A DNA stretch of 64,000 bases, taken from the NCBI GenBank assembly GCA_016789405.1, contig JAEUPQ010000015.1, forward strand, positions 186,001 through 250,000, written 5' to 3'. Below the pieces are notes generated by a model that worked only from the letters and a program-made list of their open reading frames with translations, was not told where the DNA came from and did not search any database. This DNA is from Lysobacteraceae bacterium. GTDB lineage: Bacteria > Pseudomonadota > Gammaproteobacteria > Xanthomonadales > Xanthomonadaceae. Below are positions 1 through 9,044 of the stretch, in pieces. How positions within the stretch are numbered: the stretch's first letter is position 1; every line of letters begins with the position of its first letter. A program made the position numbers and the translations under genes.

Positions 1-2
1 GG

Positions 3-1412
3 CCGTACTATTTCTTCACGCTGCTCAAGAAGATGCGTGAAATGCTGCCGCCGTGGATGCCGATGCTCGGCATCGAGGGTGGCCGGATCAATGTGGTGCC
101 AGTGGATTTCGTGGCCGACGCCATGGACCACATCGCGCACAAGCCGAAGCTCGACGGGCACTGCTTCCACCTGGTCGACCCGGAGCCGATGCGCGTCGGC
201 GAAGTGCTGAACACCTTCGCCCGGGCGGGACATGCGCCGGAGATGACCATGCGACTGGATGCGCGCATGTTCGCCTTCGTCCCCAGCGGGATCCGTGGCG
301 CCGTCGGCAGCCTGCCGCCGGTGAAGCGCTTCGTCGGCATGCTGCTGCGCGACTTCAAGATCCCGAAGGAAGTGCTGAAGTTCATCACGTACCCGACGCG
401 ATTCGACAACCGCGAGACCGAGCGCGCGCTCAAGGGCAGCGGCATTGCCGTGCCGCGCCTCGAGACCTACGCCTGGCGCCTGTGGGACTACTGGGAGCGC
501 CACCTCGACCCGGACCTGTTCATCGATCGCAGCCTCAAGGGGCGGGTGAAGGGCAAGGTCGTGGTGATCACGGGGGGCTCGTCCGGGATCGGCTTGTCCA
601 GCGCGCAGCGGGTGGCCGAAGCCGGCGCCACCACGATTATTGTCGCCCGCGGCGAGGAAGAACTGTTCAAGGCCCGTGACGAGATGAAGGCCAAGGGCGG
701 AAAGGTCTTTGCCTACACCGCCGATCTGGCGGACATGGCCGACTGCGACCGACTGGTGGCGATGATCCTCAAGGAGCATGGGCACGTCGACATCCTGGTG
801 AACAACGCCGGCCGTTCGATCCGCCGCTCGATCGAGCTGAGCTACGACCGCTTCCACGACTTCGAGCGCACCATGCAACTGAACTATTTCGGCTGCCTGC
901 GCCTGATCATGGGCTTCATGCCGACGATGGTGCAGCGCCGGAAGGGCCACATCATCAACATCAGCTCGATCGGCGTGCTGGCCAATTCGCCGAGGTTCTC
1001 GGCCTACGTGGCATCGAAGGCGGCGCTGGACGCGTTCAGCCGCTGCGCACAGGGCGAGTTGTCGGGCAAGGGCATCAGTTTCACGACGATCAACATGCCG
1101 CTGGTGCGCACGCCGATGATCGCGCCGACCAAGATGTACGAAAGCGTGCCGACGCTCAGCACGGACGAAGCCGCGGATCTCGTGGTGAAGGGCATCATCG
1201 AGAAGCCCAGTCGCATCGCGACGCGCCTCGGCATCTTCTCTGCGCTGCTCAATGCGGTCGCGCCCAAGGCGTACGAGGTCATCATGAATACCGCGTTCGA
1301 GCTCTTCCCGGACTCGGCGGCGGCCAAGGGCGACCGCAAGGCCTTGAAGGAAGAGCAGCCCAGCCAGGAGCAGATCGCGTTCGCCGCCCTGATGCGCGGC
1401 GTGCACTGGTAA
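3..1412 (+). CDS. Partial two-domain SDR / fatty acyl-CoA reductase-like oxidoreductase (5' end missing)
   Basis: The reading frame is open from the first bases, so the start lies upstream of the window; about 469 residues are visible. The first ~160 visible residues resemble the end of an extended-SDR or thioester-reductase-like domain. A second, classical SDR domain follows, with the Rossmann motif TGGSSGIG (about nt 570-593), the NNAG motif, the ISS serine and the YVASK catalytic Tyr/Lys (about nt 1003-1020). This tandem layout is known from bacterial fatty acyl-CoA reductases of about 660 residues and from many proteins annotated simply as SDR family oxidoreductase. It probably reduces an acyl or aldehyde substrate with NAD(P)H. 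The substrate is inferred only. A terminator hairpin follows 27 bases after the stop. Confidence 0.8.
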   Translation, partial: PYYFFTLLKKMREMLPPWMPMLGIEGGRINVVPVDFVADAMDHIAHKPKLDGHCFHLVDPEPMRVGEVLNTFARAGHAPEMTMRLDARMFAFVPSGIRGAVGSLPPVKRFVGMLLRDFKIPKEVLKFITYPTRFDNRETERALKGSGIAVPRLETYAWRLWDYWERHLDPDLFIDRSLKGRVKGKVVVITGGSSGIGLSSAQRVAEAGATTIIVARGEEELFKARDEMKAKGGKVFAYTADLADMADCDRLVAMILKEHGHVDILVNNAGRSIRRSIELSYDRFHDFERTMQLNYFGCLRLIMGFMPTMVQRRKGHIINISSIGVLANSPRFSAYVASKAALDAFSRCAQGELSGKGISFTTINMPLVRTPMIAPTKMYESVPTLSTDEAADLVVKGIIEKPSRIATRLGIFSALLNAVAPKAYEVIMNTAFELFPDSAAAKGDRKALKEEQPSQEQIAFAALMRGVHW

Positions 1413-1439
1413 CGGCGTCCTTCCCGACTGGGGAAACGC

Positions 1440-1470
1440 GAAAGGCAGCCGGGTGGCTGCCTTTCGTTTT
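1440..1470 (+). terminator. Rho-independent terminator of the SDR gene
   Basis: Perfect 11-bp stem GAAAGGCAGCC / GGCTGCCTTTC around a GGGT loop, followed by GTTTT. It lies just after the plus-strand stop at 1412. Confidence 0.8.
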
Positions 1471-1499
1471 GCCGCGAATGATCGCGGCGAATAAAAGAA

Positions 1500-1560
1500 A
1501 CCCGTCGATCGGAAGCCGTGAGGGGAGGGGAGCTACGGACTTCGTGCTGGATCGACGGGT
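1500..1560 (-). terminator. Possible terminator of the phasin gene (long-loop inverted repeat)
   Basis: Arms ACCCGTCGATC (1500-1510) and GATCGACGGGT (1550-1560) are perfectly complementary. On the minus strand the second arm runs into TTCTTTTATT. The 39-base loop is long for an intrinsic terminator, but the T-rich exit and position after the phasin stop fit. Confidence 0.5.
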
Positions 1561-1628
1561 CAAGCGGCAGGGTTGCTGCCTAAGGGACGTCGCTTGCGCG
1601 ACGAGAGAGAGTGGGGGAGGTGCGGAAA

Positions 1629-2204
1629 TCAGGCGTCCTGGGACTCTGCGACGACCTTGGCCTTGCGCGGTGCGCGTTTGGCCGGCTTGCGGGTCGCCGG
1701 CGCCTTGGCGGCTTTGGCGGCCTTCACAGGCTTCTTCGTGGCGGTCTTGCGCGCCGCGGCCGGCTTGGCGCCACCCTGGCGACGGAGCTCGGCGGTCAGC
1801 GCTTCGACGCGGTCGCTGAGGTCGGCGAGGTCTTCACGGCTCGGGACGCCGAGCTTGACCAGGGCGCGCTGGACGCGGTCTTCGAAGACCTTCTCCAGCT
1901 TGTCCCAGGTGTCTGTGGCGCGTTCGCGGGCCTGGCCGACGCGGTTCTCGACGGCATCGCGGACCACTTCGGCGCGGCCACCGGCGAACTTGCGCATGGT
2001 CTGCTCGAGACCCATGCCTTCCTTGACGAGGCCTTCGAACAGCTTCGTGCCTTCGGCCTGTGCGCGCGAGAACGCGCCGACGCCGGCAAGCCAGATCTGC
2101 TGTGCGGATTCGCTGAGGGACTTCGACAGGCGCTCGGCTTCGGCCTGCGATCCAGCGGCCTTCGCGGTGCTCTTCTTCGATGCGGTCTTCTTGAACTTGG
2201 CCAT
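1629..2204 (-). CDS. Phasin family protein with Lys/Ala-rich tail (PhaF-like)
   Basis: 191 residues starting MAKFKKTASKK. The start is fixed by a GGAGGG ribosome binding site just upstream on the minus strand. The middle (about residues 20-135) is a predicted helical phasin region containing a typical IWLAGVGAFSRAQ segment. The last ~50 residues are Lys/Ala/Pro repeats (AAKAAKAPATRKP type), as in PhaF-like phasins, which coat polyhydroxyalkanoate granules and bind DNA. The function is inferred from this architecture. Other PHA-system genes lie within 3 kb, but no PHA synthase is in the window. Confidence 0.85.
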   Translation of the reverse strand: MAKFKKTASKKSTAKAAGSQAEAERLSKSLSESAQQIWLAGVGAFSRAQAEGTKLFEGLVKEGMGLEQTMRKFAGGRAEVVRDAVENRVGQARERATDTWDKLEKVFEDRVQRALVKLGVPSREDLADLSDRVEALTAELRRQGGAKPAAARKTATKKPVKAAKAAKAPATRKPAKRAPRKAKVVAESQDA

Positions 2205-2365
2205 GTGCCCTCCGAGCGGGCAGGTGATCGATTGCGCAAGAGAATGCGCGTCGTGTCTAGAGTATTCACACGAGGTTGCGCGTTTGCGACAGCGCACCGC
2301 GGCCCGTCACGCGCGCCATTGCCCATCGGCGCCATGCGCGAACGGCAATGGCGGGAATGGGGCGA

Positions 2366-3652
2366 TCAGCCGCGTCCGCGCTTGCGGATCAGGTGTTCGG
2401 TTTCGTCGAGGGCACGTCGCAGTTTCGCGGTCGTTTCCGTGCTGCGTGGCGGTGCCGCGCCCAGCCCGGTGAGTACCGTGCGGTGGCGGTCTTCGAGGAT
2501 GTCGTGGCGCAGGCGGATGCCGTGCGCGGCGAGCAGCGGTTCCAGCGATTCCACCCGCTGGCGGAGATCCTGGAGAGTATTCCGGTAGCCGAGCTGGCAG
2601 AGTCGCCGCCTGTTGCCGAAGCTGAAGGCGTTCGTGAAGAACATCTCGCCGTCGTTCGCGTTGGGTTCGAAGATCAACTGGTCGATGTCCGGGTATTGCT
2701 GCGCGTATTTCGCGAGCCCGACCTGCATCCGGGACTGGAGCAGGGTCCGGAAGGTCTGCGACATCACCGCCGGCAGCCCCCCCTGCCAGATGCGGTGCGG
2801 ATCGATGCCGTCGTGGCGGCCGGCGTCGCTGTCGACCTTGGTCGAGTCGAACGGTACCAGCGGGTTGATGCCGATCAACAGGTCGACTCCGCGTTCGAGC
2901 AGCACCGAGGCGTGCATGGTCCGGCGCAGGGCGCCGTCGACGTAGTGCCGGCCGCTGACTTCGACCGGCGGATAGAGGCCGGGCAGGGCGGCGCTGGCCT
3001 GCACCGCCTTGGAGATCGGGATGTCGCGCCAGTCCTCGCCGCCGAAGCGCACGGCCTCGCCACTGTCGAGGTCCACCGCGATCACGAACAGGTCGCGTTC
3101 GAGCTTGCGGAAGTCGTTGGTGCGGCCGCGGCGGGAGAAGATCTCGCGCAGGAAGCGCTCCACTTCGCTGTTGTCGAACAGGCCGGTGGGAACCACGCTG
3201 CCGAAACGGACCATGAAGTCCGACAGCCGCGACTCGCGCGGGCTGAGCAGGCTGGCCCACCAGTCGAAGGTCAGTTTCGGCAGGGCCGACGCCCGGCGCA
3301 GGTATTCGAACACCGCCGGGCGGAGGAAGGTCTCGGGCCGGAAGCGCACGTCGTCGCTGTCGCCGGTGATGAAGATCCGGCACATCTCGGCGGTCGTCAT
3401 GCGATTGACCAGCCCGGCGGCGAGGAACGCACCGCTGCTGACCCCGACGTAGCAGTCCATGCGGGTCAGGTCGACGCCGTCCAAGGCTTCGTCGAGGGCG
3501 CGCAGGGCACCGAGTTCGTACATGGCGCCGATCGGCCCTCCGCCAGCGATGGCCAGGCCGATGCGGGCGGAAGACGGGGCGGGTTTGGCGGATGAGCGGC
3601 GGCCGGTGCGGGCCGAGGCAGTGCGCCGGGTGGCGGCGTGAAGTGAGAGCAT
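2366..3652 (-). CDS. Patatin-like phospholipase / acyl hydrolase
   Basis: 428 residues. The patatin fold is recognised by the oxyanion-hole motif GGGPIGAMYELG (from residue 37), the nucleophile elbow G-V-S-S-G (Ser72) and a later YVDGALRR motif supplying the catalytic Asp. There is no signal peptide, so it is probably cytoplasmic. Its position between phasin and PHA_gran_rgn genes suggests work on granule lipids or polyester, which is inference. The ATG at 3652 has no clear Shine-Dalgarno sequence, so a start a few codons downstream is possible. It is divergent from the FFLEELY gene. Confidence 0.8.
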   Translation of the reverse strand: MLSLHAATRRTASARTGRRSSAKPAPSSARIGLAIAGGGPIGAMYELGALRALDEALDGVDLTRMDCYVGVSSGAFLAAGLVNRMTTAEMCRIFITGDSDDVRFRPETFLRPAVFEYLRRASALPKLTFDWWASLLSPRESRLSDFMVRFGSVVPTGLFDNSEVERFLREIFSRRGRTNDFRKLERDLFVIAVDLDSGEAVRFGGEDWRDIPISKAVQASAALPGLYPPVEVSGRHYVDGALRRTMHASVLLERGVDLLIGINPLVPFDSTKVDSDAGRHDGIDPHRIWQGGLPAVMSQTFRTLLQSRMQVGLAKYAQQYPDIDQLIFEPNANDGEMFFTNAFSFGNRRRLCQLGYRNTLQDLRQRVESLEPLLAAHGIRLRHDILEDRHRTVLTGLGAAPPRSTETTAKLRRALDETEHLIRKRGRG

Positions 3653-3794
3653 GCAGGCGATACGGGAGAGTCTGGTCGAGTGTAGCCCAAAGCCCGTTCG
3701 CGATCCGTTGCGCTGCATCAATGCATGCCATCGGCGCAAGGCATCGGACGTTCGGGCTTGTCCCGACGTCCTGCCGCCCCGATCATCAGTCAGG

Positions 3795-4613
3795 ATGAAG
3801 ATCGTCACGCCAGACTTGGCCCATGGCCGCCGCAGGCTCGACAAGCCGGCCGTTGCCGCCGCGCTCTCACGCAGGCTCCGCTGGCACCAGCGGGTCCATG
3901 ACCGCAAGTTCGAGCCGCGCAACGACCTTCGCTGGCTGCCGATCGTGCGTCGTTGGCAAGCCGCACGATTGGCCACGAGTTTCGATGCCTTCATGACCGA
4001 TCCAAGGCGCCGCGGGGCAGCGGAGTTCTTCCTCACCGATCTGTATGGCGACCAGGATTTCAGCCGCCGGGACGCCGACATCGCGCGCGTGGTGCCGAAG
4101 ATGCAGCGCCTACTGCCGCAATCGCTGCTGGAAACGCTGGCCGATGCGATCGAGCTGGGCACCTTGAGCCATGCTTTCGACCTTCGGATGGCAGAGACGC
4201 TCCAGCGGCTCGCACCGCGCCGGACGACGCTGGATGACGCGCTCTACGGCAAGGCCTACAGGGAGGTGGGACTGCCGCGCCTGCGGGCGCACCAGATCGA
4301 CCTGATCGTGGTCGCCGGGTATGGTCTGGGCCATGCGCTGCGTACCCGGGGCGTCTCCACGCTGTTGGCGGTGCTGCGAGGGCCGGCGCGCGCTGCGGGG
4401 CTGGGCGAACTGCAGTCGTTCCTGGAGCGCGGGTTCGGGGCCTACGCCAAGCTCGACGACATCGCGGGGTTCATCGCCGACATCGAGCGATGCGAACGCG
4501 AGGTGTCGCGGAGACTGTTCGCGGGGCACCCTCGTCCGTTCGATCCGCTGCCGGATGCGCACCCGCCGGAGGCCACGCCCCGCGGTGGGTCGAGGCGGAT
4601 GCGCAATCGCTGA
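3795..4613 (+). CDS. FFLEELY motif protein, function unknown
   Basis: 272 residues, rich in Arg and Leu and mostly helical. The family name motif is present as EFFLTDLYG followed by DFSRRD (about residues 74-88). Proteins of this type are annotated in Xanthomonadales as FFLEELY motif proteins and have no proven function. No signal peptide or membrane segment is visible. The ATG at 3795 is preceded only by a weak CAGG. Its divergence from the patatin gene, and the PHA_gran_rgn gene converging on it, link it by context to storage granules. Confidence 0.75.
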   Translation: MKIVTPDLAHGRRRLDKPAVAAALSRRLRWHQRVHDRKFEPRNDLRWLPIVRRWQAARLATSFDAFMTDPRRRGAAEFFLTDLYGDQDFSRRDADIARVVPKMQRLLPQSLLETLADAIELGTLSHAFDLRMAETLQRLAPRRTTLDDALYGKAYREVGLPRLRAHQIDLIVVAGYGLGHALRTRGVSTLLAVLRGPARAAGLGELQSFLERGFGAYAKLDDIAGFIADIERCEREVSRRLFAGHPRPFDPLPDAHPPEATPRGGSRRMRNR

Positions 4614-4637
4614 GGCGAAAGTGTGACGGCGTGGGGC

Positions 4638-4913
4638 TCAGCTGAAGCGTTCGTCGAGCACGCGGCGGATTTCCTGTTCGATCGAATCCTTGAACATCGC
4701 GACCAGGAAGCCGAGTTTGGCGGTGACGTGCAGGTCCTTGGGCGAAAGCGCGATCCGGCCGTCGACACCTGACCGGCTGAAGTGCAGCAGGTCACCGTCC
4801 CATTCCCACTGGAAGTCGAAGCGTTCGGCCAGCTTTTCCGCGACCTCTTCGATCGCCTTGCGCGCCTGGGGCTTGGTCAGCGAATGCGGGTGGCGGATGT
4901 CGATCGCGGACAT
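4638..4913 (-). CDS. Polyhydroxyalkanoic acid system family protein (PHA_gran_rgn)
   Basis: 91 residues starting MSAIDIRHPHSL. The core pattern of residues 5-75, with W-E-W-D-G-D, a later G-R-I-A-L-S-P and helical ends, matches the small PHA_gran_rgn family seen with PHA granule genes. An AGGAG ribosome binding site sits six bases before this ATG, so I chose it over the in-frame ATG six codons upstream. Role unknown; it may help chaperone or structure granules. Confidence 0.8.
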   Translation of the reverse strand: MSAIDIRHPHSLTKPQARKAIEEVAEKLAERFDFQWEWDGDLLHFSRSGVDGRIALSPKDLHVTAKLGFLVAMFKDSIEQEIRRVLDERFS

Positions 4914-5027
4914 GGGTTCTCCTGGCGGCACGAGCTTCGGTTGGCCCGCGAGTCTAACGCTACCGCCCTTGTCGAATCGACATCCCCACCCTTCAAGGGC
5001 GCGGCCTGCGTGTTAGATTGCGTGCCG

Positions 5028-5828
5028 ATGGAAGGCCTGAAGCTCCGGTTCCCCGAACACCACCACCCCGAAATGCCGCTGGGTCCCGGCGTGCATGGCA
5101 TCGGGCGCATCGGCGATACGGTGGGTCTGGTGGGAACGGCGGAAGGCGATGCTCCGGCGATCCGTCTGTACGTGGATCGGCGTGGCGTGTGGATGACGGT
5201 CGCCGATGGTGCCCGCGGCATCCATGTCAACGGGCGCCCCGTGCGACGCATGGCGATGCTGCGCCTTGGCGACGCGATCTATCTCGATGGTGTCGAAATG
5301 GTCCTGGCCTCGGTGCGCCGGGTCGAGCCCTTGCCCGATGCCCTTCGCCACGTGCCCGGCGAGTTCCGCGGCGACTGCCGCGTGGTCGTGCGTGGCGTGG
5401 GCGGACGGCACCATGGGCGCAGTTTCACGCTGGAAGCACCTCGTCTGGTCGGCCGGAGCGATGAAGCCGACATCCGCATCGACGATCCCGACTTCGCCGA
5501 GCGCCATGCCCGCATCGAAATGATCGGCAACCGGATCGTGCTGCGCGACCTGGGCAGCGGGGATGGCAGCCTGGTGAATGGCGAGATGGTGCGCGATGCC
5601 GTGCTGTCGCCGGGCGACCAGATCGTGTTCGACCTGCATCACCGGTTCGTGATCGAGGCGCCGTCGGTGACGACGCCTCCGCCGCCGAAGCCGGCCGAGG
5701 AGCCGGATGGCATCGAACTGCCGCTCACGCCGACGCGCCGCAGCGGCCTGCGCCTGCCGTGGCTGCTGCTTGCAGCCCTGATGCTGGCGGGCGTGATCTC
5801 GGCGCTGTTGTTGCTCGGCGGCGACTGA
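5028..5828 (+). CDS. FHA domain protein with C-terminal membrane anchor
   Basis: 266 residues. Residues 117-211 form a canonical forkhead-associated domain: VGRS, then ERHARI, LRDLGSGDGSLVNG. Residues 20-95 look like a second, degenerate FHA-like unit (HGIGRIG, GIHVNGRPV). A proline-rich linker leads to one transmembrane helix at about 242-263 and a short tail. FHA domains bind phosphothreonine peptides, so this is likely a membrane-tethered phospho-signalling adaptor. No partner kinase is in the window. The gene converges on msrQ with 10 bases between stops. Confidence 0.85.
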   Translation: MEGLKLRFPEHHHPEMPLGPGVHGIGRIGDTVGLVGTAEGDAPAIRLYVDRRGVWMTVADGARGIHVNGRPVRRMAMLRLGDAIYLDGVEMVLASVRRVEPLPDALRHVPGEFRGDCRVVVRGVGGRHHGRSFTLEAPRLVGRSDEADIRIDDPDFAERHARIEMIGNRIVLRDLGSGDGSLVNGEMVRDAVLSPGDQIVFDLHHRFVIEAPSVTTPPPPKPAEEPDGIELPLTPTRRSGLRLPWLLLAALMLAGVISALLLLGGD

Positions 5829-5838
5829 GCCGGGCGTG

Positions 5839-6468
5839 TCACGTCCGGCGTCCTCCAGGATGCCTGCGCAAGCGCCACCACAGCCGCCAGCCGAGCAGTA
5901 CCGCGAGAATGCCTGCGTAAAGCGCCGGTTCGCGGATGTCGGACTTCACCAGCCACCAGAAATGCAGCACGGCGAGCACGGCGATGGCGTAGACCAGCCT
6001 GTGCAGCATCGCCCAGCGCTTGCCAAGGCGACGGATCCAGCCCGTGGTCGACGTCACGGCCAGCGGCACCAGCAGCAGCCAAGCCGCGAAACCGACGGTG
6101 ATGTAGGGCCGCTTCACGATCTCCTCGAAGATCTGCAGCCAGTAGCCGCGCAGGTCCAGCACCAGATATGCGGTCAGGTGCAGGCTCGCGTAGGCGAAGG
6201 CATACAGCCCGAGCATCCGCCTGAATCGGATGAGCACCGTCTGTCCCGTCAGTTGCCGCAGCGGCGTGACGGCGAGTGCGATGAGCAGGAAGCGGAGCGC
6301 CCAGATTCCCAGACGATGCTCGATCTCCGCCACCGGATCGGCGCCGAGGGCATCGCTGCCTGTCCGGTAGACCTCCGCGAACTGCCAGCCCAGCAGCGCG
6401 AGTGGGGCGAGGCAGAGGGCATGGACGAGGGTCTTTGCGGCGACGAGGCGCCCGGAAGACCCCGCCAT
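5839..6468 (-). CDS. msrQ: MsrQ, heme-binding membrane subunit of methionine sulfoxide reductase
   Basis: 209 residues with about six hydrophobic segments. Histidines in the second (AYASLHLTAYLVLDL) and later (LHRLVYAIAVLAVLHFWW) helices are the expected heme ligands of this family. MsrQ passes electrons from the respiratory chain or flavin reductase to the periplasmic molybdoenzyme MsrP. Its ATG overlaps the msrP stop codon by one base (TGATG-type junction), so the two are translationally coupled. Confidence 0.93.
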   Translation of the reverse strand: MAGSSGRLVAAKTLVHALCLAPLALLGWQFAEVYRTGSDALGADPVAEIEHRLGIWALRFLLIALAVTPLRQLTGQTVLIRFRRMLGLYAFAYASLHLTAYLVLDLRGYWLQIFEEIVKRPYITVGFAAWLLLVPLAVTSTTGWIRRLGKRWAMLHRLVYAIAVLAVLHFWWLVKSDIREPALYAGILAVLLGWRLWWRLRRHPGGRRT

Positions 6469-7448
6469 CAGAACCACTTCCTCAGGTCGAGCCCCTTGTA
6501 CATGCCGGCCACCTGCGGCGCGTAGCCATTGAACATCCGGGTCGGAATGCGTTCGGCGAAGAGCTTGCTCGCGCTGCCGCTGATGCGTCGTTCTGTCTTC
6601 TGGCTCCAGCGCGGGTGGTCGACGTCGGGATTGACGTTGCTGAAGAACCCGTACTCGCTCGGCTGCAGGTCGTTCCACGCCGTCTTCGGCATGGTTTCGA
6701 CGAAGCGGATCTCCACGATCGACTTGATGCTCTTGAAGCCGTATTTCCACGGCACCACCAGGCGAAGCGGCGCACCGTTCTGCTGCGGCAGCGATTTGCC
6801 GTACATCCCGGTGGCGAGCAGGGTCAGTGGATGCATGGCCTCATCGATGCGCAGGCCTTCGCGGTAGGGCCAGTTGATCGAGTCGACGCGCACGCCGGGC
6901 ATCTGCCTGGGATCGGCAAGGGTGGTGAAGGCCACGTACTTCGCCTTCGAGGTCGGCTCGAAGCGCTTGAGCACGTCGCCCAGCGGCACGCCCAGCCACG
7001 GGATCACCATCGACCAGCCTTCGACGCAGCGCAGCCGGTAGATGCGCTCTTCGGGTTTGAGCCCCTTGATCAGATCGGCAAGTTCCAGCTTGCCAGGCTT
7101 CGCGCATTCACCGCCCACCACGACGGTCCATGGCTTGGTGACCAGCGTCTTCTTCGCCCGCGACGGGTCTGCCTTGTCGGTGCCGAACTCGTAGAAATTG
7201 TTGTAGGTCGTCGCGTCCTCGTAGCGCGTCTGCGTTTCGTCGGTGCGGAAACCCGACTTCGCCTGTGCGGGCGTGATCGCGGTTTTCGGTGGCGCGGGGG
7301 GCTCGGCTTCCGCGCATCCCGAGAGCGCGAGGGTGGGCGTGGCTGCGAGAAGTCCCAGCAGGCGTCGACGGTCGCGATAGATCGCTTCGTCGGTGATCTC
7401 GCTGGCGGGGATGCGCAGGGCGTCGCGAAGGGAACGGGACTGTGGCAT
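6468..7448 (-). CDS. msrP: MsrP, periplasmic molybdopterin methionine sulfoxide reductase
   Basis: 326 residues, starting [14 protein letters not shown] with a GGAG site upstream. A twin-arginine signal ([11 protein letters not shown]) precedes a hydrophobic stretch ending in LSGC, which also resembles a lipobox. The sulfite-oxidase-type fold is shown by [12 protein letters not shown], where the Cys should ligate the Mo cofactor. With MsrQ it reduces methionine sulfoxide in periplasmic proteins. The possible lipidation site after a Tat signal is a curiosity; conventional Tat cleavage is equally possible. Confidence 0.93.
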   Translation of the reverse strand: MPQSRSLRDALRIPASEITDEAIYRDRRRLLGLLAATPTLALSGCAEAEPPAPPKTAITPAQAKSGFRTDETQTRYEDATTYNNFYEFGTDKADPSRAKKTLVTKPWTVVVGGECAKPGKLELADLIKGLKPEERIYRLRCVEGWSMVIPWLGVPLGDVLKRFEPTSKAKYVAFTTLADPRQMPGVRVDSINWPYREGLRIDEAMHPLTLLATGMYGKSLPQQNGAPLRLVVPWKYGFKSIKSIVEIRFVETMPKTAWNDLQPSEYGFFSNVNPDVDHPRWSQKTERRISGSASKLFAERIPTRMFNGYAPQVAGMYKGLDLRKWF

Positions 7449-7612
7449 GGGAACTCCGGGAACTGTGTCTGGGTGCCGGCGGCCAAACTGCGGAAGGCAG
7501 CATCGCACGGCGTCGCATGAGGTTGGAGGCAGGAAGGGCGGCTTCGGTTGCGCATGACAGGCGCTGGGCCGCAGGTTCCGTTCATGTCACCGAATAAGGC
7601 TTGGTTGCGGGT

Positions 7613-7638
7613 GAAACGGTTGCATACGGAACCGTTTC
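7613..7638. promoter_or_regulatory. Inverted repeat in the msrP-serC divergent spacer (operator candidate)
   Basis: Perfect 9-bp arms GAAACGGTT (7613-7621) and AACCGTTTC (7630-7638) around an 8-base spacer. The 26-bp dyad lies midway between divergent msrP and serC, in a 338-base spacer without a credible gene. Its geometry suits a dimeric regulator. No family is assigned. Confidence 0.45.
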
Positions 7639-7697
7639 GAACCGCATTCGTCATGAGCAGGGACGATTTCTCCGCCGGAAAGGATGCGCGTGATCGT

Positions 7698-7718
7698 CAA
7701 ATGCCGATTCGGCATTTG
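7698..7718. promoter_or_regulatory. 21-bp perfect palindrome upstream of serC
   Basis: Arms CAAATGCCGA (7698-7707) and TCGGCATTTG (7709-7718) with a single central T. It is AT-richer than its surroundings and ends 68 bases before the serC start. It could be an operator or a leader hairpin. The rest of the 7449-7786 spacer shows only a weak CATACT -10-like box at 7749-7754. Confidence 0.45.
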
Positions 7719-7786
7719 CCGGATGCACACAACGATGGTGCGCTGCGGCATACTCGGGGGCCTTTCGCCAGCCCATGGAACCCCCG

Positions 7787-8872
7787 ATGTCGCGCGCGTT
7801 CAACTTCAGTGCCGGTCCCGCCACCCTGCCCGAGAGCGTCCTTCGCCAGGCCCAGGACGAGATGCTGGAGTGGCGCGACTCAGGCGCGTCGATCGTCGAA
7901 CACAGTCATCGCGGACCGGAGTTCATCCAGGTCGCCGCCGAAGCCGAAGCCGACCTGCGCACGCTGATGTCGATTCCCGAGGACTACGCCGTTCTGTTCC
8001 TGTCCGGTGGCGCGACCACGCAGCAGGCGCTGATCCCGCTGAACTTCGCGGCGGCCGGCCAGACCGCCGACTACGTGGTCAGCGGCCACTGGAGCAAGAC
8101 CGCGATCAAGCAGGCCAAGCCGTATGTCGCCGTGAACAGCGTCGCCAGCAGCGAAGCCGGCGGTTTCCGCGATATCCCGGCACGCGGCGAATGGCAGTTG
8201 TCGAAGGACGCGGCCTACGTGCACATCACCGCGAACGAAACCATCCACGGCGTCGAATTCCGCGATGTCCCCGACACCGGCGACGTGCCGCTGGTCGCGG
8301 ACTTCAGCTCCAGCATCGCGTCGGAACCGGTCGACGTGTCGAAATACGGCGTCATCTACGCTGGCGCACAGAAGAACCTGGGCCCGGTCGGCATCACCGT
8401 CGTGATCGTGCGACGTGAGCTGCTCGAGCGCGCCGGCCAGAACCGTGCCGATATCTTCAATTACGCCTCGCACCTCAAGGGCGAGTCGATGCTCAACACG
8501 CCGCCGACCTGGAACTGGTACATGCTCGGCCTCAACGTGAAATGGATGCTGGCCGAAGGTGGCGTCGCCGAGTTCGCGCGCCGCAATGCAGAGAAGGCCG
8601 CACTGCTGTATTCGACCATCGACGGCTCCGGCGGCTATTACCGCAACGAAGTCGACGCTGCCGTGCGTTCGCGCATGAACGTGCCGTTCTTCCTGCATGA
8701 CGAGGCGCTGGACAAACCCTTCCTGTCGGAAGCCAAGGCGGCCGGCCTGATGGCGCTCAAGGGCCATCGCGCGCTTGGCGGCATGCGTGCGTCGATCTAC
8801 AACGCGATGCCGGTCGAGGGCGTGAAGGCATTGGCGGCATTCATGAAGGACTTCCAGCAACGCCACGGCTGA
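7787..8872 (+). CDS. serC: Phosphoserine aminotransferase SerC
   Basis: 361 residues beginning [15 protein letters not shown], the usual start of the family; an in-frame ATG four codons earlier (7775) is the alternative. The PLP lysine is in [12 protein letters not shown]. SerC converts 3-phosphohydroxypyruvate and glutamate to phosphoserine, and also serves pyridoxine synthesis. It is full length compared with E. coli (362). It leads the serC-pheA-hisC-aroA block. Confidence 0.96.
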   Translation: MSRAFNFSAGPATLPESVLRQAQDEMLEWRDSGASIVEHSHRGPEFIQVAAEAEADLRTLMSIPEDYAVLFLSGGATTQQALIPLNFAAAGQTADYVVSGHWSKTAIKQAKPYVAVNSVASSEAGGFRDIPARGEWQLSKDAAYVHITANETIHGVEFRDVPDTGDVPLVADFSSSIASEPVDVSKYGVIYAGAQKNLGPVGITVVIVRRELLERAGQNRADIFNYASHLKGESMLNTPPTWNWYMLGLNVKWMLAEGGVAEFARRNAEKAALLYSTIDGSGGYYRNEVDAAVRSRMNVPFFLHDEALDKPFLSEAKAAGLMALKGHRALGGMRASIYNAMPVEGVKALAAFMKDFQQRHG

Positions 8873-8988
8873 GCGGTCGCATGACCGGTGCGCGGAAACG
8901 CGCGCCGGTCGCGACTTCACGGCGGTGGATCGACGAGCGGAAAGCCGCGTCCACCCTGGCGACGGCGGTCCGCACCCACGACGAATCC

Positions 8989-9004
8989 ATTCGAACATTC
9001 GAAC
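8989..9004. repeat. Tandem ATTCGAAC repeat in the pheA leader
   Basis: ATTCGAAC occurs twice head to tail (8989-8996, 8997-9004), each copy containing the palindrome TTCGAA, 40 bases before the pheA start. It may be a protein-binding site; nothing else supports this. Confidence 0.35.
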
Positions 9005-9044
9005 AACCGAGGGGCGCCGCCAGCAACGCCGGCGCAGCACAGCG

